NCBI GenBank assembly: GCA_017311315.1
Contig: CM029622.1
Span: forward strand, 13,053,502-13,117,501
Reading direction: 5' to 3'
DNA length: 64,000 nucleotides
DNA from: Dendrocalamus latiflorus
Lineage: Eukaryota; Streptophyta; Magnoliopsida; Poales; Poaceae
Position 1 is the stretch's first letter; every line of letters begins with the position of its first letter. Made by a program: the position numbers and the translations under genes. Under the pieces are notes generated by a model that worked only from the letters and a program-made list of their open reading frames with translations, ran no database searches and was not told where the DNA came from. Below, piece after piece: positions 24,431 through 35,182 of this stretch.

Positions 24431-26420
24431 AGAATCGAGAAAAACTATGGGGGATCATGTGCGAAGATCCGATATTATGTGATGAACTATTGTCAAGATT
24501 GTGGAGTTAAATTTTGAATTTTTCTTAGTTTGCATTTTTCATAGGTTGATTTGTCAGAGAAACCGGTCTGACCATGGGGGCTTTCCGATCAAACCGCCTA
24601 GTGGTATGACCGGGGTAGTCAGACCGCCGAGCGGTATGACCAGGGATTTAACGGCAGTTGCAATATTTCAAAGAGTATTGTTTGCACTGAGCTGGACCAG
24701 TCTGACTGGCCCTTGGTTGACAGTTAGACCAACCCTAAAGATTATTTCTTGGATTTTGGAAATTTAGTTTTGGGTTGAACTGAATTATGTTTAGTCAGTG
24801 TATTTATGTTACATGAGCCATACTTTGACTAATATAAGTTAAGTTGTGAAGAATTTGTACCCGAAAATGAATTCTTTGTCTTTGAATGTGTAGAGAACCT
24901 TGGAGTCAATAATTGTCAATGGCGAGGATCGGGGCTACGCTCATGGAGGAGCCGAGGCCCAGAACAGTCAAGGATGCCAGGTAAGATGGTTGAGCTCAAG
25001 CATGGCATAAGAAAGGCGAAAAATATTAAAGGGAGTGTTCGAGCGATGGATTGCATCAAGTGGCTTGGTCAGTTTAAGTGAAGTGTGATCTAGTAGAACA
25101 GAAATGAGAGAGACTTGCCGATGTATAGTAAGACATTAGTGAACCTACACATAGTAAATATGGTAATTACTTGCAATAAAACATGAATACCGGGTCAAGC
25201 AAATGGTACTTTGATAGTTTGCCAAATACCAGAAACAACGTTGGATCAAAACCACGACACTTGAGCGTCGTTTGGGAAAGCAATTAGATTAATGAGATGC
25301 TGAGAAAATCAAGTGGATCAAATGATAAAGACTTAGCAGATTCAGGATTATATGCTTTGAAAATTATGCATGAGTTAAGTGTATGAGTAAAACCCATGTT
25401 GAGTGCGATTAACGGGTTGGGAATGGAATCTTGCAAGGTAACTCATCTAGTCATCCAGCCATTCCAACCTTATGTTCTAGTATTAGGGTTAGAGAAGTGT
25501 GAGTGTTGTAGAGTGTTCTTTTGTCTTCTAAGTGGAGTGACTGTAAAACCTTCATCCTTAAGTAGCAATAGATCAACTTTGTTCATTACTTGTAGTGTCT
25601 TTTTGTTTTAGTTGATTTGCTCTTGTTCTTATTGATTTTGATCTCTTCACTTATTGATCTTGCCATGTGCCAAGAACGTATAAGTAAAGGAGATGACTCA
25701 TAGAGATCATGTCCATTCCATTTAGACACTAAGTCTTATAAAATCTCGAAGTTGCCTAGTTTTAGTTTGATTTGACCTTATCTTGAGGTTTCTTAATCTT
25801 AGGGTTTTTACTTCGAATCTTTGGGAGAAATATCTTGTTATGATATGTGTGAACTTGTCTAGAACCATCTTGGCTATCCTTTACCCACGAGCAAGTCATA
25901 TCCTATGATTTTGAAATTTGCCCAATTTTGATGCAATCATGTTTGTCATTAGAAAATGTTAGAACTTTGACCAAGATTCATGTAATTCTTAGATGGAATA
26001 GGTTCCGATATCCTAAGCAAGATGTGTTCAAAGTTTCATCTCTTTTGGTTAAGGATTTTGGAAATTGCACTCTTCTTAATTTTGGCTCGAGCTAATTTTC
26101 TATTCTAGAAACAGGGGAACGGTCATACCGCTCCTAAGCCCGATCGTACCAGCCACCCGTCAAACTGCTGTGGCCAAGCTAGTTGGACCAGCAGCCAGTG
26201 AGACCGTCGGTTACTTGCCAGTCAGACTACACTCCCTGTGGCAGTTAGACCGATGAGGTACTGAAAGTTGCCCCTCTTTGGTTTTTGAGATTGTTGTTGT
26301 GCTCTTGGTTTCCAATTTTGATCTTCATAGCTCTATGGCTATTGTAGTGAAGAATTCTGAATAATTAGAGGAAATTTTGAAAGCCACTTTTTACCTCTTT
26401 GTTGCCATAGCCGGTCTTAC
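24431..26420 (+). mobile_element. Decayed LTR-like sequence with GGTCTGACC motifs
   Basis: No ORF of interest. Two clusters of CGGTCTGACC/GGTATGACCG-like motifs lie at 24,560-24,730 and 26,110-26,260, the same motif as in the copia LTR at 12,465-12,600. Between them is AT-rich, LTR-like text and a GC-richer segment around 24,920-24,980. The most likely reading is an old LTR or solo LTR of a related family, but no TG...CA ends or target duplication were found. Confidence 0.4.
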
Positions 26421-27468
26421 ATCGTCAGTAAGCCTCGTCGACTATCAACGTGGAAAAGTGAGAATAAAAAGAGGAGAAAGAAGCTTAGAAAGCCAATATG
26501 ATTATCAAGATGTATAAAATGGTATTGTAAAAGACAACATAATTTGTAACTGCAGCACTACGATTACCACAGACTATGGCCATTGGTGTAGCCAGGAGCA
26601 TTCGTGGGAGGTAGGGTGAACTTGTAAGCTCCATACGCAGTTATGCACAGTTTTAGTTGGTGCGAGATAATAATGAATACATATATGGAGCTATGCGCGC
26701 GATAAACTGCAAACTTCTTTCTATTCTGTCCACCGTTTGTTGCCGGCAAGTTTGGATGACCACCCTATGCATATATGGCCCTGTTTGCAGCTTCATGTAG
26801 ACTCCAAAGAACCAAACTTGCAGCTAGTATGTAGTTTGTAAGCACTGCTTCGGTTTGAAATCCCCGAGCTGAAGCTAGACCAACAAAGACCCATATTTTA
26901 CATGTAGATAGCTAGACACGGCCACTCTGGCCTAATAATGCAGAGAGAATCAGCGGTATCAGTATCATTACAAGCATGAGACGGTATCTTAATTATGATT
27001 CTGCAAATTGCTGCTGAGATGCTTAGTGGAGTGTCCAATAATTATGTCAAGTGATTTAGTTTGAACATTGTCGGACTCAGATTTAGATAATCCAGAATTC
27101 TCAGTGAAACCACTGCATTATTCTCTGTATTAGTAGATAGTGCTCACAAAATACATCACTGAATCATTTTATACACAATGTAAACCATACCATTTATTAA
27201 TATTTTATTCATCAGAGTTTAAATAAACTGCATCAGTTCAAATTTACAGTAGGGCCAATCAGGATGAAGGAATATATTACATAAAGCAGAAAAGGTAGCA
27301 GAAGCAAAAAAAAAAGGAGGGCACATCTCATCATAGGTAAGCGACGGGGTTAAAATTTTGTGCGACCAATATTAACCAAAAACTTAGATAATATTGATGC
27401 ACGCAAACACCAACCTCGTCAACCAAACTGGGGTGAAACCTAGACTACTAAAGACTAATCTAGGCTGG
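26421..27468. other. Non-coding stretch
   Basis: No supported gene or element. The last part (27,320-27,468) could be the distal end of the minus-strand Del/Tekay LTR to the right. Confidence 0.35.
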
Positions 27469-27470
27469 GT

Positions 27471-27698
27471 TCTTTTTGACTTTGGCTTATCACTTCCTGC
27501 TACAGTAACTAGCTTTTAAATGGTACATCTTCTCAAGGCAGGGTCTATAGGTAGATTATAGCAGACACTGTACCAAGTTCAGCTATACAAGCCAAAATTG
27601 CATGCGACTGATTTCCTCTATGTACTGTCTCTCGTGAACAGCCAGAATTCAAAAACCATAAGTCAAAAGCCAAAGCCACAACCCAAAATAACCCACCC
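27471..27698. mobile_element. MITE, family 'GGGTTCTTTT' copy 1
   Basis: The left end GGCTGGGTTCTTTTTGACTT is inverted relative to the right end, which reads AAGCCAAAGCCACAACCC and then AAAATAACCCACCC. CTA flanks both sides and may be the target duplication. The interior TACAGTAACTAGCTTTTAAA segment is shared with copy 2 at 57,848-58,030. No coding capacity. Confidence 0.65.
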
Positions 27699-27729
27699 CT
27701 AATTTCCGCCATCTTCTTCACCATCATCT

Positions 27730-29001
27730 TTATAATGCATCATCCCGTGTAAGTTACACCCGCTAACATTTCATCTGAGGGTGGTTACATCCACCACACC
27801 TAGACCCCTCTTGCACCACATGGCGGATTACACCAGAGACATGATCTGTGTCCATAACGACTTAAAATCAGCGACATGACTCATGGGTCACTCCAATGGT
27901 GCAACTCGCACTGGTGAATACAAATTATTTAGTTAGGTTGACACCATTATAGACTTGTGGGTGTAGTACTTTACATTGGGAGGCTATCACAAGATTAAGT
28001 TTTTAAATTATCTAGACAGTACATGCCATAAACGACAATCTCTCGTGCTACATCCATACCAAGCATCATACCATCCATCCAGATATGGTAACAATAAGTT
28101 TTAGGATTTTGATAAGTATAAAACTAAGTTATCTTAAAATACCAATCATTTCCCTTCAATGACTACCCAAAATAAGTTTTATGATTAAAAGTTGATAATC
28201 AAGTCAAAGTAATGCCCTGGTACTCAAGCGAGACCGGTATAACACTTAAGTATGACTTATAACTAGTATAGTCACTATTAAATATCTAGGGTGATAAGGA
28301 CTATATAATTTAAGTGTCAAATGATGGTGTAATAACACTACTATATCAAGTAGGCATGGATCAATCTTAAATTTAACATATATTTGGATAATAAAGTAAG
28401 AAATTTGATAATTTAAATAAATATAAATTTGCACAAATGTAGATTCAATATGATCAAAATATTGACTCGCCAAGCTCACAGGCAAGTTGGTCTTGAGATT
28501 CTTCCGTTGTCTTGAACTAGGGCTCTTCCACATCCTTGTACTCTGTTCGGACGACTACATCAAAAAACAAACAAACAAGTGAGCAAAACAAATAAATACA
28601 AATAAAAATTCAAATGAACTTCAATTAAATAATACCACTGCCAATAGATAGATATTGAATTTAGAAAATTTTGGAATCAACTTTCATTAAATTTGGAGCT
28701 AAAATGAGCGAGAATGAGCTCTCCAAAGTTTGAATTTGGATAAAATTCAAAAACAAACATAGGAGAGATAACTTCCCTCCCTGACAGGTGGGGTTCACTG
28801 ATTTTTAAATTAATTTTTCAATTGATTTTTTGCTAAAAAAAAGCTTACTGAGACTGACAAATGGGTCCCATGGCATTTTAATTTAGTTTGGATTTATTTT
28901 ATAAAAGGAAATGGCTCTACAACTGACAGGTGGAACCTATGCACTATGCAAACAGTAGCTCAGGACCACATGTATGTGGCTTTAGTTTTTAATACTATTT
29001 T
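27730..29001 (-). mobile_element. Distal part of an old Del/Tekay-type LTR (left of element C)
   Basis: Read on the minus strand this continues the LTR that begins at 42,439. It holds short AT-rich blocks, GACCCATTTGTCAGT-type segments, then TGTAGTCGTCCGAACAGAG (about 28,560-28,540). It ends with the GTAACTTACACGGGATGATG region near 27,760. These blocks occur in this order in long rice-type Del/Tekay LTRs, as I remember them. The element C insertion separates it from its 5' half. Confidence 0.6.
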
Positions 29002-29006
29002 AACAC
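29002..29006. repeat. Target-site duplication of element C, left copy
   Basis: AACAC immediately precedes the LTR start TGTTG; the same five bases follow the 3' LTR at 41,085-41,089. Confidence 0.95.
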
Positions 29007-29256
29007 TGTTGTAGGGGTGGCCCCCACCTAATCCCAGCAGGCCTGGTAGAAGGTTATAAGGCCCAGAATAGGCCATGTGTAATGACATAAGTACCCCTGA
29101 AGGGGATACTCAGCTGTAAGGGTATAATTGTAAAAGCACTCCCCATGTATACATATATGGAATACAGGCCATGGGGAGGACCCAGGCCATTACCATCACT
29201 TACTCCCAACTCTCCACTACCATCTCTCTCTCTCTGTTTGGTCTGTAGCCACAACA
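29007..29256 (+). repeat. 5' LTR of element C
   Basis: 250 bp, TGTTG...CAACA. It contains a TATA-like ATGTATACATATATGG near 29,144-29,159 and ends with a (TC)6 run and TGTTTGGTCTGTAGCC before the terminus. It differs from the 3' LTR at three positions (G/A, G/A, C/T) and by one TC unit. Confidence 0.96.
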
Positions 29257-29258
29257 GT

Positions 29259-29275
29259 TGGCGCCGTCCGTGGGG
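29259..29275 (+). other. Primer-binding site of element C
   Basis: TGGCGCCGTCCGTGGGG starts two bases after the LTR. The first nine bases fit the complement of the tRNA-Asp 3' end; the rest does not, so the primer tRNA is uncertain. Confidence 0.7.
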
Positions 29276-29307
29276 AGGACAGGAGCAAGCCTGAAGTCCG
29301 AAGAAGG

Positions 29308-30477
29308 ATGGCACCGAAAAAAGCTTCGTCGGCGGCGGCGAAGGGAAAAAAGGCGGCCGGGTCGGAGCATCGCATGGGCACCAGGGCCTCGGCATCGGCT
29401 GCTGCGGGCGTGGACGACGCCGCAGGCGCGGTGGTCGAGGACGTCGATGCTCGCGCTGCGACGGCCGACACCGCCACCGGCGCTGCGGCGGCCAACCCCG
29501 TCACTGGCGCTGCGACGACTGACCCCGCCACCGGCGCTGCGGCGGCCAACCCCGTCACGGGCGCTGCGACGACTGACCCCGCCACCGGCGCTGCAGCGGC
29601 CAACCCTGTCGCTGGTGCTCCGACAACCAACCTCGTCAACCTCGCCGCGACGCTCACCGGCAGCTCGGGAGCTCGCGAGGCGATCGTACCTGCGCCGACC
29701 CGTCCGTTGGGCGCACCGGCGGCCCCGCCCGCGCAGGCGGTGGAAAGCGCCCTGCTGGCGGCCCTCCAAGCGTTCCAGCACGAGCTAGGGGATCTTCGTG
29801 GGGCTGTCCGCGACATACAAGAGGCTCGAAGCCAGCAGGCCGCGCCAGTGGTCGCGCCGGAGCCCACGTCGGAACGGGCGGACAGCCGCGACGCCCCCAC
29901 GTCTAGTCGTGTGCCGCTGCGGCGCGTCGATCCGGAGTCCCCGCTTTCGGCAGGACTGCAGCAGGCGGCGTGGCCCGAAGACTTCAAGTTCCCCAGTGTC
30001 ATCGAGTCGTACAAAGGTGATACGGACCCCCGCGAGTTCGTGCGCGTGTACGAAACCGCAATCGAAGCCGCGGGCGGAGATGACACCACAAAGGCGAAGG
30101 GACTCCCCCTCGCGTTGCAAGGAGTGGCGCTTTCCTGGTTTTTTACCATAGAGCCAAACTCCATCTACGCGTGGGGGCAGCTTCGCGACCGCCTTCACAA
30201 CAACTTTCAAGGAAACTACGTTGAGCGAGTCGACGCAGACCAGCTCTTTGCCGTGCAGCAGAAACCTTCGGAGAAGCTCCGAGACTACTTCAAGCGCTTC
30301 GCGCAGAAACGATGCCAAGTCAAGGATGTCAACGAAACCACCGTTGTCAATGCAGCCATACAGGGCCTCCGCCCGGGCCCCATGGCCGAATACAACGCAA
30401 GGAAGCCGATCAAGACAGTGACGAAGCTCTTCGACAAAATGGAGGAATACGCCAGGGCGGAAGAGGACGCACGATGA
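29308..30477 (+). CDS. Gag (capsid part) of element C
   Basis: The ATG at 29,308 is 52 bases after the LTR and opens 389 codons. Residues 1-40 are Lys/Ala-rich. Residues about 50-110 hold an 18-residue Ala/Thr/Pro repeat (ATGAAAANPVTGAATTDP). From residue about 222 comes the Retrotrans_gag capsid core: FPSVIESYKGDTDPREFVRV, LPLALQGVALSWF, W-QLRDRLHNNFQGNY, LRDYFKRFAQK. Gag packages the genomic RNA. The frame stops with TGA at 30,475, but the same frame continues past it, and past a second stop at 30,571-30,573, into an RG-rich segment and a knuckle-like motif. So either the ORF is truncated by mutation or the downstream part has another expression route. Confidence 0.88.
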   Translation: MAPKKASSAAAKGKKAAGSEHRMGTRASASAAAGVDDAAGAVVEDVDARAATADTATGAAAANPVTGAATTDPATGAAAANPVTGAATTDPATGAAAANPVAGAPTTNLVNLAATLTGSSGAREAIVPAPTRPLGAPAAPPAQAVESALLAALQAFQHELGDLRGAVRDIQEARSQQAAPVVAPEPTSERADSRDAPTSSRVPLRRVDPESPLSAGLQQAAWPEDFKFPSVIESYKGDTDPREFVRVYETAIEAAGGDDTTKAKGLPLALQGVALSWFFTIEPNSIYAWGQLRDRLHNNFQGNYVERVDADQLFAVQQKPSEKLRDYFKRFAQKRCQVKDVNETTVVNAAIQGLRPGPMAEYNARKPIKTVTKLFDKMEEYARAEEDAR

Positions 30478-31042
30478 AGACAAGGTGATGACTCCGACAC
30501 CAACCAGGCCGATGGCTCGGCAAAGACCGAAGACCCGCCAAGGGACGGCTCTGCGAAGGGAAAGCGCAAGTAGGAGTCGTCGAAGGACGCACCTGAACGC
30601 AAGGACGTCCAGCACAGGGAGACGTCCGATAGGCCCAGGCGCGGCCAGCAGAAGTCACGGCGAGGCTGGCAGGTCTTCGACATCGAAGGTGACTCCGAAG
30701 AAACCGCCCCCGCGGGTCGGGGCGCCCGGGGGCGCCGAGGCCGGGGGCGCGGCCGTGGCCAGGGCCGCGACGATAGAGGCCGCGGAGATTACGACGACCA
30801 ACACCAGGGGCTGTGGTGCGCAGTCCACGGTCGCGGCAACCACGACACGCGCACGTGCACCTCTTTCGCGGCACTCCGCGACAGCGTCACCAGGGACAGG
30901 AACCAGGAGGCACGCCCGCCCGTGGTAGCCCACGTGCAGCACTCATACGAAGCCCCCATGCACATTCAGGCACAAGGGACGCAGCCCTACAAGGGCCCTC
31001 TGCGCATTTCAGGCCCATGTACAACAGCCTCAGGGAGGCCTT
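30478..31042 (+). pseudogene. Continuation of Gag: RG-rich and knuckle-like part of element C
   Basis: This is the same frame as the gag ORF, after two stop codons (30,475 and 30,571). It encodes a charged linker, a Gly/Arg-rich run (about 30,705-30,780) and LWCAVHGRGNHDTRTC (30,811-30,858), a C-x3-H-x5-H-x4-C arrangement like the diverged zinc knuckle of Tat-type gags. RNA binding is inferred. Frame is lost again before the protease. Confidence 0.65.
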
Positions 31043-31700
31043 TTGCACCTACAGGCTCCAGATGCCGCCCACCACAGGGTTATCAATGTCATCTCCGGAG
31101 GCTCCTCGCTGGGGTTCGCCTCGACACGACAGCGGAAGGCCTACGTACGGAGGCTACACCACGTGGCGGTATACCCAGCGCAGGCACCGCCGGACTGGGC
31201 GCGACACGAAGTCACGTTCACACCCGCCGACGCCCAAGGCGTGGAGCTCCCTCATCACGACCCCCTGGTCGTCCGGGTCGCCATAGCAGGGTGCGATGTG
31301 GGGCGCGCCCTAGTTGACGGTGGCAGCTCCGCGAACATCCTGTTCGCGGCAGCCTTCGACCAAATGGGGAACCCCTGAAGCCGCCTCGGCCCATCGGGAG
31401 TCCCGCTACAAGGATTCGGCGGACAACCCCTACGGGCGCTCGGCCAAATATGCCTGCAGGTCTCCTTCGGCCAGGGTGACAATGCAAGGGTCGAAGATGC
31501 CACATTCGACGTCGTGGATCTCCCATACCCTTACAACGTCATACTGGGGCGCCCAATCCTTAACTCCTTCTGGGCGGTACCGCATCACGGCTATTTATGC
31601 ATGAAGCTCCCGGGGCCGCGGGCCATCATTACCGTTCGTGGCGACCAGGACATGGCCCGGCGCATCGAGCATGGCACTAGATGTCCCCGTCGCGGCGACC
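31043..31700 (+). pseudogene. Aspartic protease region of element C (frame-broken)
   Basis: The frame 31,043-31,378 encodes RVINVISGGSS, then a FTPADAQGVELPHHDPLVV segment and the active-site strand RALVDGGSSANILF, FDQMG. After a stop at 31,376 a shifted frame continues with LPYPYNVILGRPILNSFWAV, then YLCMKLPGPRAIITVRGDQ, the conserved block after the protease. Recognisable pol ends near 31,700 with ARRIEHG; in full-length relatives RT would follow. The enzyme would cleave Gag and Pol. It matches the decayed protease of element A in layout. Confidence 0.78.
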
Positions 31701-31826
31701 AGCGACGCACTTAGGGTCGGCACCGTAGCGCGGGGACCCACGACGTCATCCGGATGCGGCTCGGCTAGCCCGGCAGGTAGCGCAATCACTAGAGGCTTCG
31801 GCCGCGCCGAACACAGACGGTTAGTA

Positions 31827-31839
31827 CCCCCCCCCCCCC
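31827..31839. repeat. Poly(C) tract at the end of the pol remnant
   Basis: About 13 consecutive C, just before the tandem-repeat arrays. It lies close to the point where pol similarity ends. Confidence 0.85.
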
Positions 31840-31968
31840 GCCATATGTAATCGCTCACCCGCACAAACGGGAAGGTAAAAAAGTTCCGTTTGTTGCCAAT
31901 CTATTATCATTGGGCAAAAGTACGCGGCGAGGCCGCGCGGGGGCTTCGCCCACGCGCGTGCTCCTGCA

Positions 31969-32310
31969 GTATAAACCAAAGACGCACGTTCGCGTGTGCA
32001 CTCTCCGTAGCCAGGGGTACGGGTATGAGTATAAACCAAAGACGCACATTCGCGTGTGCACTCTCCGTAGCCAGGGGTACGGGTATGAGTATAAACCAAA
32101 GACGCATGTTCGCGTGTGCACTCTCCGTAGCCAGGGGTACGGGTATGAGTATAAACCAAAGACGCATGTTCGCGTGTGCACTCTCCGTAGCCAGGGGTAC
32201 GGGTATGAGTATAAACCAAAGACGCACGTCCGCGTGTGCACTCTCCGTAGCCAGGAGTACGGGTATGAGTATAAACCAAAGACGCACGTTCGCATGTGCA
32301 CTCTCTGTCA
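31969..32310 (+). repeat. 60-bp tandem array of element C (array 1)
   Basis: Five full units with exactly 60-base period plus a partial sixth. The unit starts GTATAAACCAAAGACGC and contains CTCTCCGTAGCCAGGGGTAC. Units differ by only one or two bases. As the period is a multiple of three, frames stay open on both strands and give 20-residue repeats, which are artefacts unless proven otherwise. Confidence 0.95.
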
Positions 32311-32515
32311 AAGACACGGGCATGAGTATAAACGAAGACGCACGTCCGCGTGTGCACTCTCCGTCAAAGACACGGGCATGAGTATAAACGAAGACGCACG
32401 TTCGCGTGTGCACTCTCCGTCAAAGACACGGGCATGAGTATAAACGAAGACGCACGTTCGCGTGTGCACTCCCCGTCAAAGACACGGGCATGAGTATAAA
32501 CAAAGACGTGTGGGG
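32311..32515 (+). repeat. 56-bp tandem array of element C (array 2)
   Basis: About 3.5 units of 56 bases beginning GAGTATAAACGAAGACGC and ending CAAAGACACGGGCAT. It is derived from array 1: the first 40 bases are alike and the tail is replaced. Confidence 0.9.
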
Positions 32516-32537
32516 GACGCCTCTGCACGCACTCCAC

Positions 32538-32870
32538 GGAGTATAAATAAGACGCGGATGTTTTCCCTGCGCACTCTACTGAGTATAAACAAGACGCGAA
32601 CCCCGCGCACGCCAGGGACTTCGTCCCTGTGCGTACTCTCCGGAGTATAAATAAAACGCGGACGTTTTCCCTGCGCACTCTACTGAGTATAAACAAGACG
32701 CGAACCCCGCGCACGCCAGGGACTTCGTCCCTGTGCGTACTCTCCGGAGTATAAATAAGACGCGGACGTTTTCCCTGCGCACTTTACAAGACGCGAACCC
32801 CGCGCACGCCAGGGACCTCGTCCCTGTGCGTACTCTCCGGAGTATAAATAAGACACGAATGTTGTCCCTG
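32538..32870 (+). repeat. About 104-bp higher-order array of element C (array 3)
   Basis: Around three units, each made of a 42-base part (GAGTATAAATAAGACGCGG, then a TTTTCCCTGCGCACTCTACT-type segment) and a 62-base part (GAGTATAAACAAGACGCGAA, then a GCCAGGGACTTCGTCCCTG-type segment). The GAGTATAAA(C/T) start is shared with arrays 1 and 2, so the three arrays form an evolving series. GGGACTTCGTCCC is a perfect small hairpin. Confidence 0.88.
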
Positions 32871-33117
32871 TGCGTTGGGCAAAGCGCAAATGTGGCGCGA
32901 ACCTTGCGAGGCTGTCGACCGCGCACCCCCTCAGCGCGTCGAAGCTCGCCTTCGCACACCGCGAAACGTGTATGCGAGGCAACCGCGGAAGCCAACTCCG
33001 AGAACTTTAAGGAGTACCGACGCAGCGCCAGAGGCTGACCCCAGCGACAGAGCGTGCGCGGGGTACAGGGTACACCAGAGGCTACCCCCGCCTCGGGGTA
33101 GGGAGTGCGGAGGTCCG
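32871..33117. other. Non-repeated spacer in element C
   Basis: GC-rich, with open frames on both strands but no recognised protein similarity. Confidence 0.4.
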
Positions 33118-33285
33118 CCTCCGCACACGCCAGTCTACGGACTTTAAACAGGTTGTAGTGCAAGGGTTCGCCTTCGCACGCGCCAGTCTATGGACTTTAA
33201 ACAGGTCGTAGTGCGAGGGTTAGCGTTCGCACGCGCCAGTCTACGGACTTTAAACAGGTCGTAGTGCGAAGGTTCGCCTCCACCA
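33118..33285 (+). repeat. 53-bp tandem array of element C (array 4)
   Basis: About three units of 53 bases containing CGCCAGTCTA(C/T)GGACTTTAAA, then CAGGTCGTAGTGCGA. Unrelated in sequence to arrays 1-3. Confidence 0.88.
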
Positions 33286-33633
33286 AGGAACAAGACCGCC
33301 AGAAGCGCAGCGCGCAGCGCATAACCTAATTACCAGATGAATACATCAGAAAAATTTTACAAGTACAAAGGCCCGCCAGCATATCTGCTGCTATCCGGCG
33401 GGCTCGTCCTTAACACGCGCTAAGGCCGGGACCTCGCCTGAAGAGCGTTGGCCCGCCCAAAAGTTCAGCGACTCCTCGGCCCTTTGCCAGCGTCGAAGGC
33501 GCCGCCGGGTTGCAAGGCCGAACGCAAGCAGTCGTCCCTAGCAAGGAAGCTGCCCGGGGCACAGGTCAAATGGTCAGCACAAGCGCGCATTTCATTCACA
33601 AAAAGGGGTGGACATTACAACGCACGCCTACAC
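33286..33633. other. Region downstream of the element C aORF
   Basis: No coding signal. It is the likely 3' untranslated region of the minus-strand aORF. It contains AATTTTAC- and TAATTACC-type AT-rich patches in a GC-rich setting. Confidence 0.4.
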
Positions 33634-34470
33634 CTAGCCAGCCCAGCGTCGCACCTGTGAATCCTCGGCGCCTTCGGAGGTCCCACCGCCATTCTCGTCG
33701 CGTCGGTGGACCTCGTCCAGAAACCGGCCGAGGCTCCCTTCCCCGTAAAGGGACTTCCGGAGCTCGACCTGTGCGGCGGCCACCCTAGTGTAATCCCAGA
33801 TCCGCTCGTAGAAGTGCTTTGCGGCGCGACGAACGGCGCGGACGGCGCCGGACATTACTCCAGCCCCGCCGGGCATCTCCAGCTGGGGGTCCTCCAGCCC
33901 GGCGATGTGCGTGCAACCACGGTGTCGTAGGAGCGCGCACACCATACACGCCGCCACGTAGGCGCAGTGGTCGCCGAAGTTCGTCGCGGCACCTCGCGCG
34001 GCATCGGCAGCATCCTTGATCCAGCGAAGGGTCCGCAACACCTCCTCCGGGCCAAAGGCGTGGTCTGGCACTCCGGTCACAAGCCCTTCGAGGTGGCTTT
34101 CCAGCGCTTGCATGGCATCCCACGCCACCACCGAAGCCTCGCCAAGCGTCTCGTCACGCTCCGCTAGAGTTAAGGCGAGTTCGCCTTTCTCCTTTTCTAG
34201 CGAAGCGACTTGTTGCAGAAGGCCGTCCCGCTCCGCCGCGAACTCCTACCGCATCACCTCCGCGGCCGACTCCCGCGCCGGAGCGGCAAGTCCCTCGGCA
34301 TGCGCCTTCGCCGCAGCGCACTCCGCTTCCAGCTGGCGGATGCGGGCATCCTGCGCGGAACGGACCCCCGTGGCTTCGCATAGCCCCTCCTCGGCGACCC
34401 GCAGCCTATCTTCGAGCGCCCGTTGCGCATGAACATAGGCCGTTTGCAGGGCCTGCCCCAGCACCAGTGT

Positions 34471-34535
34471 CTGCAGGGCGAAACGACTTAGCAAGCTCAG
34501 CATGGCCAAGCATCGTCGCACGAGTAGGCACTTAC
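34471..34535 (-). other. Intron 3 of the element C aORF
   Basis: Minus-strand donor GTGAGG|GTAAGTGCC and acceptor CGCCCTGCAG|ACACTG; 65 bp, phase 0. It joins the VEVSGVR-type exon end to the coiled-coil exon beginning TLVLGQALQTAYVHAQ. Confidence 0.75.
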
Positions 34536-34759
34536 CCTCACCCCCGAAACCTCGAAGGCGTCCCCGAGACGCTCCACTCCGTAGGTATGAAGCGCCTGCT
34601 GGCTGACGCTGGCCGCAGCGTCATCCACGATCCCATGCCACGCCCTCAGCGTCTCGGACGGAGGAACGAAGTTCGAGGGACTCGGACGCACGACGTTCGC
34701 GTCATCGACGCCACGACCTCCATGTCCTGGCAAACGCTCCTCCTCCGGAATAAGTGACG

Positions 34760-34828
34760 CTACAGACAGCGACGCAGGTGAGCGCCGCAAGACGCAACGA
34801 AAGCACCAAGGAAGCCAAACCACCTTAC
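34760..34828 (-). other. Intron 2 of the element C aORF
   Basis: Minus-strand donor CCGAAG|GTAAGGTGG and acceptor GTCTGTAG|CGTCAC; 69 bp. The split codon is G|CG and frame is kept across the junction. Confidence 0.75.
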
Positions 34829-35182
34829 CTTCGGTAGCGGAAGGAGGGCTCCGGGGGCCGGCCCACCCGACGGTGGCGCAAGCGCTCACAGAAGGCGCGG
34901 CCCCGCCAAGAGCAGAAGCCTCCGCGTTAAGGGCCGGCGCCGACCGTTCCTGCACGGCGGACGGCACGGCCTGAAGGGCAGAGGAAGGATGCGCCGCAGA
35001 ACCGTCGGCATGTGCATCGGAGTCCCACAAGCTCCCAATACCCGTCGCTACGACGAATCCCCTCGACGTCCAGTGAAGCTCCGGCCGCAGGCACGGCCGC
35101 TTAGCCGGAGCACGGGGCGGCGACGCCGCTCCAGCAGCCACCACCGGAGCGGCCCCGCAGCTGCAGCATCCGGAGGTGAAGC

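Noticed and set aside
29200..30615. Long minus-strand ORFs (193, 315 and 276 codons) opposite gag
   Set aside because: Shadows of the GC-rich gag frame on the other strand; only the plus strand shows capsid motifs and a knuckle.
31821..32437. Five overlapping open frames of 148-178 codons on both strands
   Set aside because: They are translations of the 60/56-bp tandem array; a 60-base period keeps every frame open. No independent coding evidence.
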